A stretch of 64,000 nt of DNA from Auanema rhodensis. Its lineage: Eukaryota; Nematoda; Chromadorea; Rhabditida; Rhabditidae. The notes beneath the pieces are model-generated. The model was not told where the DNA came from and made no database searches. It saw nothing but the letters and a program-made list of their open reading frames with translations. Both the position numbers and the translations under genes were made by a program. This document shows, in pieces, positions 50,455-62,390 of the stretch (within the stretch, counting starts at the first letter, position 1; the number at the start of each line of letters is the position of its first letter). The stretch lies in the NCBI GenBank assembly GCA_964057225.1, contig OZ059897.1:5580001-5644000 (forward strand). The letters run 5' to 3'.

Positions 50455-50749
50455 ATGATTTCAACATCAACTTATTTTTCAAAAGAAAACTGGCTATCCG
50501 GCTACAGAATCTTTTCAAATCAATCAGAGAAAATTGGTATTATCCCAGACACAGCATTACTATCAATTATACTTATTATATCATTAGTTATATTATTTGT
50601 AAGTTTATTTAATTATTATATTAGTATATTATATAATATACAAATATTAAAAACAAATATCTTATTCAATAATCTTGTTTCTCATGTTATTCAAGAAAAA
50701 AAAGCTCACTTGTAAAGTACGAGACACTACATCACAAACAGCTAGTTGA
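50455..50749 (+). CDS. Tentative small single-pass membrane protein
   Basis: Two-exon model: 50455-50598 and 50696-50749, 65 residues. Exon 1 gives a hydrophilic N-terminus (with WLSGYRIFSNQSEKIG), then a strongly hydrophobic helix (LLSIILIISLVILF), and ends at a consensus GTAAGT donor. Exon 2, after a TATTCAAG acceptor, starts in phase with KKKLTCK, a typical positively charged stop-transfer flank. Without splicing, the frame still runs to 50715 (86 residues) through an AT-rich segment rich in Ile, Asn and Leu, which looks like read-through of the intron. No family is recognised, and expression is not evident. It could instead be the 3' part of a larger gene whose exons lie at 49.1-50.4 kb. 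Confidence 0.4.
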
Positions 50750-52359
50750 CTAGTTTCAATTGTTTAATTTTCAACTATTTTTAAGCTAAATATTCAAATG
50801 GCTATCCATCCAAATATAAGATCAACTGCAGCTTCGAATGGCTTTATTCAGATATCGACAATCGTTCGAAAGGACATAACGGCGACAATTTCGTTATCTG
50901 CTCTATAGCCCTTCATACTTTCTATTCATCCTCTTACTATTTTTATTTAAATTTTTAAAGTTTTTTTTTTGTTTTTAAGAATTTTTTTACAAATAAAATG
51001 AAATTTATCAATTTTCTGATACAACTTTTCTACATTCACTTTCATAGTCCTCATCATCCGGCCATAAATGGCTTGTGCCCTTGTTTCAGAATCCTAATTT
51101 AATTCCAATATTCTCCCTCAAATTTTGTTTCTCATAGCTATGTTTCAATCATATAAGATGAGCAAGTAAAGTTTACCACATTAACTCTCCGGTTTCGTAT
51201 TCGTTTGATTGATAATCATCTTCTTTGATCTCTTATATCTTATATCTTAACAAACATAAATACTAATAGCCAACTTATTCTGATTCTTTTTAAACTTCAA
51301 AAGCATTTCTTTTTGTTATTTTTCTAATTTTTATTGTTTAGAAACTTAAGAACAAAAGCATATTTTCAAAAAAAAATTTGAAAGAAATTATCATTCATTT
51401 TCATCAATTTTTATTGGTTTTCCATATTGCATAAGTCTTCATTGCGAGATCAAAGCTCAAAATATTTTTTTGTCTTTTGCTAGAATCTTGAAATACAAAC
51501 TGATGATTCTCACTCCATTCTTGACTACCTCTTTCTCTCAACCTCTTAGCTTCTTCCCTTTGATCTTTTTCTCTCTCAATCATCCTCTAAGCTTTCTCTC
51601 ACTATACTCCTCCTCCTTTTTCCTTTTCTTCTTCTTCTTCCATCTTGTCTTTCTTTCTTTAACTGAAAATGACCATATGTATAGATCATAACGTGACATC
51701 TAAAAATGAAAATTTTCTCCCCATTCATGTCAGTTATTTGCATCATTTTTTCACAAAAAAATGTCTTTATTCCTTTGTTTCGCTTTTTCTTCATCGTTTT
51801 TCGCATTCTGACAAACAATTTGCCTCTGGGGACTGTCGAAGCCAGCTGGTTCAGGGCGAAGCTCGCTACTTTAACATATTCTCATCCTGCTACCCTGTTC
51901 TCCCTCAGCTCCCGTTTTGTCTTCTTCGTCAGCTTTTTCTTAGCTTTCCCTCCTTTTCAAGACTCATCGGCTGTAACTTGTTGCTGCAACTCTCTTTCGA
52001 ATCTCTACCAAAAAAAAAGCCGCTGGATCAACTTCCGGAGCAACTCACTTTCTGCTGCTCACTTCAACAACCATGGTTATTTCAGTTGTCACATATTTTA
52101 CCAACTAGCCTAGAGCATTTTTTAAATTTTCAGATATTCTCACTGATAAATTCAATTTGCTCGTATAATGAAAATTAGCTTTATATGCTCCGTTTTGGCA
52201 ATTTCACAGTTATAGTCAGATTTCTAGACCTATAAATATATTTTGATTATAATATTCGTAAATTAATATATAAAATACAAAAAACCACAAAATTTATATT
52301 TTATCTGTTTTATATGTAATAGTTTATAATAATTATTTTAGGTTTGCTGTTTTCTCAGG

Positions 52360-53309
52360 ATGTTTTGTTGTCCGTATCGGAAAACAAAATCTCCTGGAAG
52401 CCCATATACCCGTCGTGAAATTATATGCAAAGTGAGTTATTTCACAAAGAAACATTGAAATATTTATACAAAAATATGTTTAGAAAGGATTATTTGCATT
52501 GATGTTAGCTCGGTTGGATGAATTTGATACGTTGACACCTCTGATTCTTACTCCTGGACCATCTACAACACCAGTTTCATCAGAAAACTCTAATGATACT
52601 CAAAATGTAATCAAATTGTTTGAATTGAATGAAGCATGTAGTTGTCTTTTTACAGAATACCGGGATTTTTCGTTTTCCTTTTGTTCGTCAAGATTCTGAA
52701 TCTCCACCTCCTCCACGACGTCATCAACAGGGCCGAACACTTATTGTACCATTGAACACAACACGATGTAGGATTCTACCCATAACAAAGCATCATATGA
52801 TGACTTATAAATATAGATCGTGCACCATTAGTACCCTTGTTAGGAACTCCTGATAGTCGAGTTACATCATTAGAGGGAGGCACAACGAAAAGCTGTGCAA
52901 CTATTCCAGAATGTGATGAAGAAGTATCACCTAGTTGTGAAAGAATTGATGACTTAGTTTCCATTGATAGAGTAAGTCTTATATTATTTTTAAAATTAAT
53001 TATATAGTTAGTATAGTATATGTATATCCCTCTTTTCTATTTCTGTTATTGTCAATATGGTTCATAACAAAAAACTTGATAGTTATAACGGTTTAGACTT
53101 CCATATCGGCATCGGATCACAAATCCTCACGCTACTACTTCTCACCGTCGTCCTACAATCTAATTATGCCACAACAACCACCAGAATTTCAGGTATTACA
53201 GATAGATAAGGGGTTATACATAATGTGGTTAAAATTATTTGAAAGAAATATTGAAATAACGTAAGAAAAAGCTGATAAAAAGAAAAAAAGAGAGGTAGAG
53301 AGAGCGAGT

Positions 53310-53341
<32 letters not shown>

Positions 53342-54292
53342 AAATGAGAAACAGAGAGATTCGATGTTAATGCTTGATTGCTCAAATTATTTTAAAACTA
53401 AGTTTCAGTCATCCTCCAGTGGCTTTTCAGGCCGGGTAAGAATTGTCAAAATGTCACGTTTTATTGGTGACGTCCTCAGAACTACATCTTTTCAAAATGA
53501 TCGAATCTGTCTCATCTTGCATAGTTTTTTCTTAAATTTTCTTTTATTCTTTGGCAAAATGTGACAGATTTATCAAGCTTTAATTCATGTCAGGTTTATG
53601 TGATTGACCTTGTTTTGTAAATTGACAATTGTTCTCAAGCTTTCAATTAAAATATCGAATTTCCAGCAAATTATTTGAAATCATTCCATTACAGGTGCCT
53701 GCTCCTGCATATTCTGCACCAGAAATTCCTCGCCCAACAACATTATTGCCTCAACGTAAAGCTGATGATAAGAGCAGCATTGGAAGGTTGGTTAACGAAA
53801 AGCTTTGCAAAACCTATAGGTCAAATTTCAGTCCCAACTCTTCATTAGGCACATCTCCTATTGATACAACAGGATCAGCAAGTGATAGCTTTTACATTAA
53901 TAGTGATGTCATATCATCAGCTAACGGTATTTGAAAATTGAAAGTTGTAACCTTTGACTATCATTGTTTTCTGAAAATACAGGTTCAGCAGTTATTGAAG
54001 ATCCAGCTGGTAATGATTCTGATGCTCATTCAAAATATTTATTACATAGGTCAATATCCTCTATTGTTTTTGAAATTTAATGATTTTCATATTTCAGAAT
54101 AGAAGAAGAATCTGAAGTTGTTGACGATTCCATAACTGGTTGTCGTTATGCATTAAGCACAACAGCAGAAACAGAAATGCCGCGTAGTATATCTCAACAG
54201 GTATATTATACAGTTTTATAAAATATTTAAAGAAAGAAACTCATAAAACACAATTATTTATGTTTCAGTTCGAAATGATGCGACGCACCTAG
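52360..54292 (+). CDS. Ser/Pro-rich protein, function unknown
   Basis: Eleven exons: 52360-52431, 52484-52606, 52656-52767, 52817-52971, 53097-53192, 53409-53435, 53695-53786, 53832-53926, 53983-54049, 54098-54200, 54269-54292; 321 residues. TTTCTCAG ends 1 base before the ATG, a likely trans-splice site. The protein is largely Ser/Pro/Thr-rich and predicted disordered, with no signal peptide or membrane helix. It begins MFCCPYRKTKSP, where a Cys pair beside basic residues could be palmitoylated. Other visible segments are RLDEFDTLTPLILTPGP, a PPPPRR stretch that could bind SH3 domains, and a C-terminal acidic-to-basic end (SISQQFEMMRRT). I do not recognise it; a cytoplasmic adaptor or scaffold is only a guess. 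The 53787-53831 intron is 45 bases, in frame and without a stop, so retention is possible. An AATAAA lies about 55 bases past the stop. Confidence 0.8.
53285..53341. repeat. (GA)n microsatellite inside an intron
   Basis: Purine repeat tract of about 55 bases within the 53193-53408 intron of the Ser/Pro-rich gene; it makes a false minus-strand Ser-Leu frame. Confidence 0.9.
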
Positions 54293-55205
54293 GACCTTTC
54301 TATTCAATATTTCACTTCAAAATCATTTTTTTCACCAAAGTTGCCTTAAATAAATGTTTTTTATTTTGTTTTTTATTATAAAAAAAATAATTAATTATTA
54401 AATAATATTAATATGAAATAAATAAGAATTTAAATACATTTTCTTTACAATAATGAAAAATATGAGTGAAGTGTATCTGTCTCAACGAATCAAAAAAAAG
54501 TAATTTAAGCCATTAACTTCAAAAGGAATATTTGACTCTTAACCGGAGAACCTTGATCTAGTTATAGAAGAAATTGATAGAATCTTGACTATTCTTGGCA
54601 CATATGAATAACATGCTCGGTTTGATACCTTGAAGAGATATTGAAGTTTTACAAACAAAATATTTTTAAATTTTCAAATTATTTGTATACCAACTAGGAA
54701 AAGCAACTTCGTTAAGCATGATTGTTATTCTCGCTTTGCTTCATTCATTAACTTTGTTCTCCATCATCTTCTTCTTTTGTTTTATCGTCGTCTGACCCAA
54801 ATAGTTGTAGCCCGTGGAACAAACTCTTCCTTTTTCTTCGTTGCCCCGCCGTTTTTCGAACGGAAAGCAGAGAGAAAAAACGATATAGACGATAAAAGAA
54901 ATAAGAGAAATAAGTCCGAAATACTGTAGAATAGAGATAGAGAGAGAGAGAAAGGAGCTGGACCCGAAGTAGATTGATAGATAGAGAGAAGGGTGGATGA
55001 GAGAGAGAGTGAGAAAGAGAGAGACCCAGTCTCGACGCCTATAAGCAAGAGAGCATACATCATAGGCCTGTAGACGTACGAACTTACTCTGTTATTCTTA
55101 TAATCGACTTTTCTAATAACGTATTTTCTCATCAAAACTATATCCTTTTAACAACTAAAATACGTATTCAAGCACAGTGAGAAGTGCACAAGCTGGATTC
55201 CTCTA
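54293..55205. other. Intergenic region upstream of the cadherin gene
   Basis: 3' flank of the Ser/Pro-rich gene, then mixed DNA with GA repeats at 54934-54952 and 54995-55024. The minus-strand open frame at 54782-55135 is driven by those repeats and is not supported as a gene. Confidence 0.6.
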
Positions 55206-58200
55206 ATGTTGGCCTTGTTGCCTGTTATACTATGGCTGTCTGCGAGCCACCCTGTACATGCTCGCGGTTCGTCCAGCTTTTCCTATTCACATTTTCTTAA
55301 ACTAGGATTTGTTATTATACTTTATTATCAAATACTATTTCAGTTGATTCCATTGACTTTCCATCTACTGTTCTAACAATTCCATCTAACTATGAAGTTG
55401 GTGAAGAGATTATTGGTGATGAAGTATTTCGAGCTAAACCTGAAGTAAGCTTCACTTTACTATATCACTTTTTACTATATTATTTATTTATTTATATTTA
55501 TTCCTTTTTATTTTATTTTTCATAACAGTTTTATTGATTTTTCTGTAACTGTTTTCTCATTCATTTGTTTTATAAAAATCATTGAATACTTTATGTAAAC
55601 GAAACAGTTTCCTACATTTTGCTTGGATCATTTTTTTCAATTTTTTTCATTATTTCATAATTTTTTTCAAAAAATTCGAAGATGAATACCATTATCATCA
55701 ACCCAATGACCGCATAAAGTGTATCATCGGCTGATTTGAACGACCTCAAGGTCAAAGTCATCCGTTCAATACATTGCGACAGCACAAGCACAATGTCGAA
55801 ATCATGTTTTTAATTTAAAAAAACCAAACCAAATCTATGAAAAATGTAAATTTTTATATTTCAAAAGCATAATTTTATGTAAAAAAAAAATTTAATATTT
55901 TACTAAAGTTTATAAGAAGATTTATGAAAAAAAGAATTCTTAGTAATTCTTTAATGAAATATATAAAATCTTGTCATCTTTATTGTAAAAGATTAGTCTA
56001 TTTCTTAACTATACGTATGCATTTCTTGTATATGTCCTGTTTATCTTGATCATTTTCCTTTTTTGGATGAGATACCTTCTTTCATCTGTATATCAAATCT
56101 TCAAATGATTATCCTTAATTGGGCTGAAAACCCCCCACCACTCACTTGTTCAGCAACCTGTCAACCAACTTATTCTAATTGAATGAACGATTAACTGAAA
56201 AGAAAAACTTGATTCATGATTAAACATTAAACTTTATCATTATGGATAACTTCACCTTTCATTGTTTCATGAACTTTTAAATTAAGTTTTTCTTGGATTT
56301 TGAACTTAATGCATTAAACCCTATGCAGATATGAAATTTAAGTATTTGTTTTGTAGAACGACGAAGATGTAGCTCTTATGGTTGCTCCATCATCAGATGC
56401 TATTGTAATTGCTCCATCCATTGTTCAGCCAGGAAGCATTTTTCAAATTTTTATTAAAGATTTAGAAACTATTAAAGAGAAAACTGACTACAAGGTTATT
56501 CTTTGAAATCAACTTATCTTTGAAACGAATTCACATTCTAGCTTCAAGCTCTTGGATTGATCTCAGGAGATCTTCAAGAGGTTCCTCTTGTTTTTCAGTT
56601 TGCAGCTGATGAAGTTGTAACTCCTACCTCATTTCGAACTTTAATGTTTGAAAAAAGCAATCAAGATATCCAACTTAAAGAAGATTTCCAAAAAGAAGAA
56701 ATTTTTACTATCAAGGTTTACAATATTCTTCAATTATATATTTGTTTATTTTTTGTATATAGTTAACATCAGGATATGAAAATGCTTATGATATTGAGCT
56801 TCTCGGTGATTTATCGTCTCATTTTTCATTGAAAACAGAAAATGAGAATATCTATATATCTAGTATTCCATGTAAGGAATGTAATTTACCTGACCAATTT
56901 ACTTTAATGCTAATGGCTAGTAGAATCCCTGGAGCTTCTGCTAATACAATTATCAATTTTACAAATAAGGTATGTTTCAACAAAACATATCTCTTTAAAT
57001 TAAAACTATATCTCTATAGAAAAAGAAAAACTTCAAATTTTTACAAGAAATGTATCAAACAGAAGTTGAAGAAGAAGCTCCAATTTTCAAAAAAGTTGTA
57101 AAATTAAGAACAAACGGTATATTTCATCTGTTATACACAGATATTAACTGGAGGCTTTTAGGCGAAGATGAAGTAATGTATTCATTGGAAGATGTTTCTG
57201 GCTTATTCTCTGTTCATCCAACCACAGGAGTATTATCTATTCAACATCCAGAATTTCTTAACAGTGAAACTGTTGGAAATGTTGTAAATCTAACTGCAGT
57301 TGCAAAATCTGGAGATAAAAAAGCAATTGCAATGATTGAGATTCGTGTTGTTCCTAAATCAGAAGCACAATCATTCAAATTTCCTGAAGTTTTTCTCATT
57401 TCAAATTAACTTTTAAAAATATGTTTTTAGGAATCCTATTCATTCAATGTTGAAGCTGGAGAACGAGATGTTGGATCTGTTAAAATTCCTTCTGCAGAGA
57501 ACATTGATTATCGGTCAGAATTTGTTTTTCTAACAACATTCTTAATCAACATAATTTGAAATTTGGAGCAAAATTTATTTCAGAATTTCCGAAGGAGATG
57601 GATCAATATTTACAGTATTCGATGGACAAATTGTGTTTATCGGAGAATTTCCAAAAGAAACAAAGATGTTTCAACTATTGGTAAGTAAAAGAACTTTCAT
57701 CTACAGCTGATACATTCACTTTTTTTAGATTCTTGGCCAATCAACATCATCTCCGTTTTCAGTTGATGTTGTTCCTATTAATATTAACATTGTTGGAATT
57801 GGATCAAATGGAGTACAATTCAAAGGAGATACTGATAGGATTGTCCAATTACCAGCAGGTTTCATTTCAAATAATACATCAGAAAACGTTTTATCTATTT
57901 AAGAAACTGTTCCTGAAACAACTATCTTAAATCTTGAAGTCATTGATAAAGATGAGGATTCAACAATGGAATATTCTTTAGATAATTTCCAATCATATAA
58001 TACAAATGGACAATTAATTAAAAGTGATTTTAAACCATTGATAATACATGAAAATGGAAAATCTGTTGCTTTACTGTTAAAGGTACATCGTAGATCAACA
58101 GGGGTGAGATTCAACTTCTCATTACTTATTTCAGAATAGTATTATGAACAAAGATATCTCAAGAATGCACATTGAAATTATTGTAAATGATGTTGCTCAT

Positions 58201-61200
58201 CCACAAGAGCCAAATGCTGTGGGTAGGTGAAACATTAAAGTTCGAATATTCGATAACATACTATAATACATATTTAAGCGAAAGTTGAAATATTGGTTGT
58301 TAGATCAAAGATGATCATGAAAGAGCCAGTGCCATTAAGAATACTTCCAGTGAGTTTTCAGAATCACCCGTTACTATTCCTCTATTCAACTATTTAGGTT
58401 CCAAGTGCTATTGTCTTGAAGCCTGACACACCGATTGGATCATTTGTATATCAAGCATATACAACACATCCTAATTCTGATGTCTTATTTACTTTACCAA
58501 AACATCCACAAGAATTTGAAATTAATACATTAACTGGTATATAAGAATTGCTTTTAGATACTTACCTTTTAATATTCAGGTGTTATAACAACAAAATCAA
58601 AACTAACTCCTGGTTCACGAATACTTTTGAACATATTGGCTGTTGAAGGATCAGAAAAAACTGAAGGATTGTTTGTTATTGAAATAACTTCTGAAATGGA
58701 TACATTATTTCACTTTAAACAGAAGCTATATGAAATAGAAATACCACTTTCAACTGTTATAGGTAATTACTTTTGAATATTTTATTATATTCAATGTATA
58801 TTATTCAGAAAGTCCAGTATTAACTGTTAATATTGATCGTAATATATCTGATATTGAATATAATATCTTGGGAACAACCTTCTTTACTATTAATGAAAAA
58901 GTTTATTTCATTTTTTAGTTTTCAATTAATTAATTCGTATAATAGGGAAATATTTCTACTGCTTTACCATTTTCAAAAGATAATTTACAACATAACTTTG
59001 TTGTTGAAGCTCGATCACCATCTGGTAAAACTATGACTGAAGTAATTAACTATATATTATTATTTTATTTTTATTATAATTATAGGTAGCTGTTAAGATT
59101 ATTCCATCTGAACCATTGCAACTTAAGTTTGATAAACAGCTTTATACCGTTGACCTCATGGGAGATATTCCTTTGAATAGTTTCGTCACAGCTATTCAAG
59201 TATCTTTTCATCTTCAATAGTTTGAAAAATACTTTCTTTTTCTATTTGTAGGCTTCAGGATCTAATGGAACTATTCAATATACAATTGAAACTGGAAAAT
59301 CATCTGAAAAACTTTTGGATATTGATGAGGAAGGAAGAATCACAATCCGCAATGAAATTAAAGGTTTTATCTTTCATAACTAATAGCTGCAACGTATTAG
59401 TTTTCAGACAAATCGTTTGAGGAGCCAATCAGAATTCGAGCTACTGATGGTATTAATGAAGCTTTCACCGATCTAAAGCTGAATGCTACACCAGCTTTCA
59501 GCTGTGTACCAGAATTTGAAATAAGCTCGAACGATGCTTTTGATATCAATGAGGTTTTAAAGCTTGTATGATTCCAATAAGTTTAACTTTTTTCAGAATT
59601 CTGATGTTGGTTCTTCTATTGGCCAACTAAAAGTTGAACCAATAAATGAGAAATGTAACTTGACTTATCATTTCTGGGACGAAACGGAGAAACGGTTAAC
59701 TCAAGAAACTGATTTTGCTATAATCAATGAGAAGACTGGAGAAATAAAGTCATTAAGAGTTTTCGATTTTGAGAAAAAACGAAATTATCCGGTAAATTTG
59801 AACAAATATTGTCATAGTTATTTATATTTTTAGCTTACATTTGCTATAAAAGCTGGAGGTCGAATGATTACAAAACACGCAAGTATTCTGAATATCAATG
59901 ATATGGACGATCATCCATTGAAATTTGATTTTACTTCTATTACTGTTGAAGTAAAATACAAAATATTTTGAAGACAATAATAATTTTGAACTATCTAGGT
60001 ATCAGAAGCTGCTCCAGTTGGTACTGTTGTCACAACTGTAACAGCTATGGAACCTGATGCTTCTCAAGAAGTATACTATCGTTTGAAGTATGATTCAGAG
60101 CATTTCCATATTGAACCCAAAACTGGTATCATCACATTGGCTAAAGAGTTGGATAGAGAAGATGAAGATCGTTTTGAGTTTGAGTAACAGCTATAATTCA
60201 AAATTTTGCTTTTTCTATTTCCAGGATTGTTGTTGGAGCATCAAATTCAGCTGATTCAGACCCTAAGCTGATAACAGAATTCTGCACAGTTCAAGTTGTA
60301 GTAAAAGATGTGTAAGAATATAATAGAATTTGTGAATGAAGAAATATTAAAATTTGTTATAGAAACGATAATGGACCATTATTTGAGAGAGGAAAATATG
60401 AGATGGTTTTAGATAAAATGGAACTTCCTGGAAAAGATTTACTTACAGTTCATGCTGAAGATCCTGATCTTTCTGATGAAAGTAGTGTGACAGCAAGTTA
60501 TTATCTTCTACAATATGAAATTATATTTCAGCTCCAAATTCTGTATTCTATTTCGCAAAAGAAACCTCATTTGAATATAAAGGACTTAAACGCTCAGTTG
60601 ATGGTATTTTCCATGTTAATCAACAAACTGGAGAAATTCGATTAGAAGAGACAGTCAAGTAAGTATCAAAGTTCTTTTTCATTTTTAACATAAAGTCTGA
60701 GATAATCGGTTGCATTAGTTTCTGCTGTTGATGTATACAATCTGCTTATCTTTCATGTTTTCAGTGAATTTGTTGGCGGTGTCTTTCATATGGTATTGGA
60801 AGCTACTGATAGTTTGGAACCTAAAAATGCCCGAAAAGATACAGCTGTTCTCAGAGTTTATGTTCATGATCAAAGTGATGTAGTAGGAAGTCAGATTGAG
60901 AAAAGTCCTATTGTTTTGAAATCAGCTGATGTTCAAGAATTAATACAGTACTTTATTTGAAATTTAAATAGTAATATACAAAACTTTTTTTTCAGAACTG
61001 TAGCTAATGCTACTAGCCTTAAGGTTTTATTGAAAGATATCAAATATGAACATTTAGAAGATAACCTTATCCATGATGCTTCAGATATTCAAATGGTTAT
61101 TATACTATACATATTTCATTTATAAAACTGTAAAACCTCATTTACAGATTGTTGTGAACAAAACTTCTTCGGAGGTTATACCAGCTGAAAAGGTTTTAGC

Positions 61201-61696
61201 AATCGTCAGTAAGTTGTCGGAAACTTCCAACCACACCATATTGCCATTCCGTTTGCGAAAATCGTATCAGGTTTGTAAACAAGAAAACAGCATTTGAAGC
61301 TTAAGTTTTAGAGTGATGGTACAATCTCTCATGCATCCACATCTCCAATAATTTACTTCATATTAATTTTCTTACTTCTACTAAGTTGTATGTGTGCTAT
61401 ATTTGGATTATTATTGTGCCATTATCGTTCTGGGTATCATGTTACTTTCAATAACTCAAGTATGAAATCAAATTTTGTAGATATCGTAAAGAACGAAAGC
61501 TACATGAAGATAGCCTGGTTATTGCCAGCACATTAAACAGAACAAAACATCGTCCATTTTCATTATCACCTATAGAAACAAGGTATATTCATTTTCAATA
61601 TTTCAAATTTTCTTTATTATATGTTATAGTCAATCTACAACAACTGATCGAGATGATGAATATTCAGTACAAGAAAGAAAACTAAGTGTAATCTAA
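55206..61696 (+). CDS. Single-pass cadherin-repeat protein
   Basis: Thirty-one exons: 55206-55266, 55344-55444, 56357-56494, 56542-56715, 56763-56969, 57020-57388, 57431-57513, 57584-57680, 57729-57858, 57904-58082, 58135-58222, 58279-58349, 58398-58536, 58580-58762, 58809-58900, 58946-59041, 59086-59199, 59252-59363, 59408-59553, 59597-59791, 59834-59950, 59999-60183, 60225-60311, 60363-60496, 60532-60658, 60765-60947, 60996-61095, 61148-61270, 61312-61427, 61481-61582, 61630-61696; 1371 residues. A signal peptide (MLALLPVILWLSASHPVHA) is followed by diverged cadherin repeats. The best one, near residues 965-1060, has EAAPVGTVVTTVTA, GIITLAKELDRED and VKDVNDNGP, the Ca2+-binding hallmarks. 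A single helix near 1290-1313 and a tail of about 57 residues follow. The tail shows no evident catenin-binding block, so it is not a classical cadherin. Its likely role is cell adhesion. The gene cannot be assigned to a particular worm cdh. Confidence 0.93.
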
Positions 61697-62390
61697 CATT
61701 TCTAAATAAAACAACAAAAGAAATTTCTTTAAAAAATTAAATTATTACATGAACTAATGGAATTTATAGATTCTATCAGCTCAAAAAGAAAGTTTTAATA
61801 CGTGTATTTAATAAAGGGTGCTATATATGAGATTATTATATTGGAAAATGAAAAAGTAATTCTAATGAGAAAATGCTGGAATGAAAATTCATTTCTTCAT
61901 TATTCTCTATTTCAAACTTTTCTTTTGATATGTATAAGTATGAATATATCTTCTCAATGTTTATCTATAATATCGTTTACTTTGGTTTCACTTTTCCTTC
62001 TAAATAAAATTATTTTTTGATCTCTTGTGTTATCAGTTATTTACATTTGAAGGAAGACAATGATATCATATTCTTATCATTCATAAGCGAAAACTTATAC
62101 TTCGACAAGCGTTCATGACATGACAACATGGCTTTTGTTGTTAATAACATTCATCTTTCACTTCCACATCTATATTTCGTTAAGAATAATATAGACACGA
62201 GATCTATCTTGATGTTATCCAAACAGGACCGTCTCGGTCTCACTTTCTTCCTCTTTGTCCATCTTTATCTGTGGAACACATACAGAAGTAATATAATAGT
62301 AGAGACAGAAAACCAAACCGACTATATATATCTCGAGATGCAGATATGGAATTGACTCTCTAGTACCTCTTCCAGTTTTCGAACACAATC
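61697..62390. other. Intergenic region between cadherin and DOMON genes
   Basis: Holds the cadherin 3' UTR (AATAAA within 15 bases of the stop) and the DOMON gene's upstream sequence. CTCTTCCAG ends about 17 bases before the DOMON ATG and may be a trans-splice acceptor. No other gene is seen. Confidence 0.6.

Larger units (their letters stand above)
46727..52359. other. Divergent gene-poor region between CPQ and the next plus-strand gene
   Basis: The CPQ-proximal part (46.9-47.3 kb) is purine-rich on the plus strand; from about 47.9 kb the plus strand turns pyrimidine-rich. Between them, 47.44-47.89 kb is an unusually balanced island with a 139-residue open frame on the plus strand that resembles nothing known. 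A (CT)n tract lies at 49600-49638. Possible coding pieces occur at 49.1-50.4 kb (described as a finding), and the tentative small membrane protein at 50455-50749 is listed separately. Overlapping frames at 51669-52178 look like CT-rich background. Confidence 0.5.

Noticed and set aside
51669-52178. Overlapping 169- and 135-residue open frames upstream of the Ser/Pro-rich gene
   Set aside because: Both frames are open across the same pyrimidine-rich DNA, are Phe/Ser/Leu-rich, lack splice support and resemble no family.
53787-53831. In-frame 45-base segment in the Ser/Pro-rich gene as coding sequence
   Set aside because: It starts GTTGGT and ends AAATTTCAG with correct phase on both sides; treated as an intron, though retention cannot be excluded.
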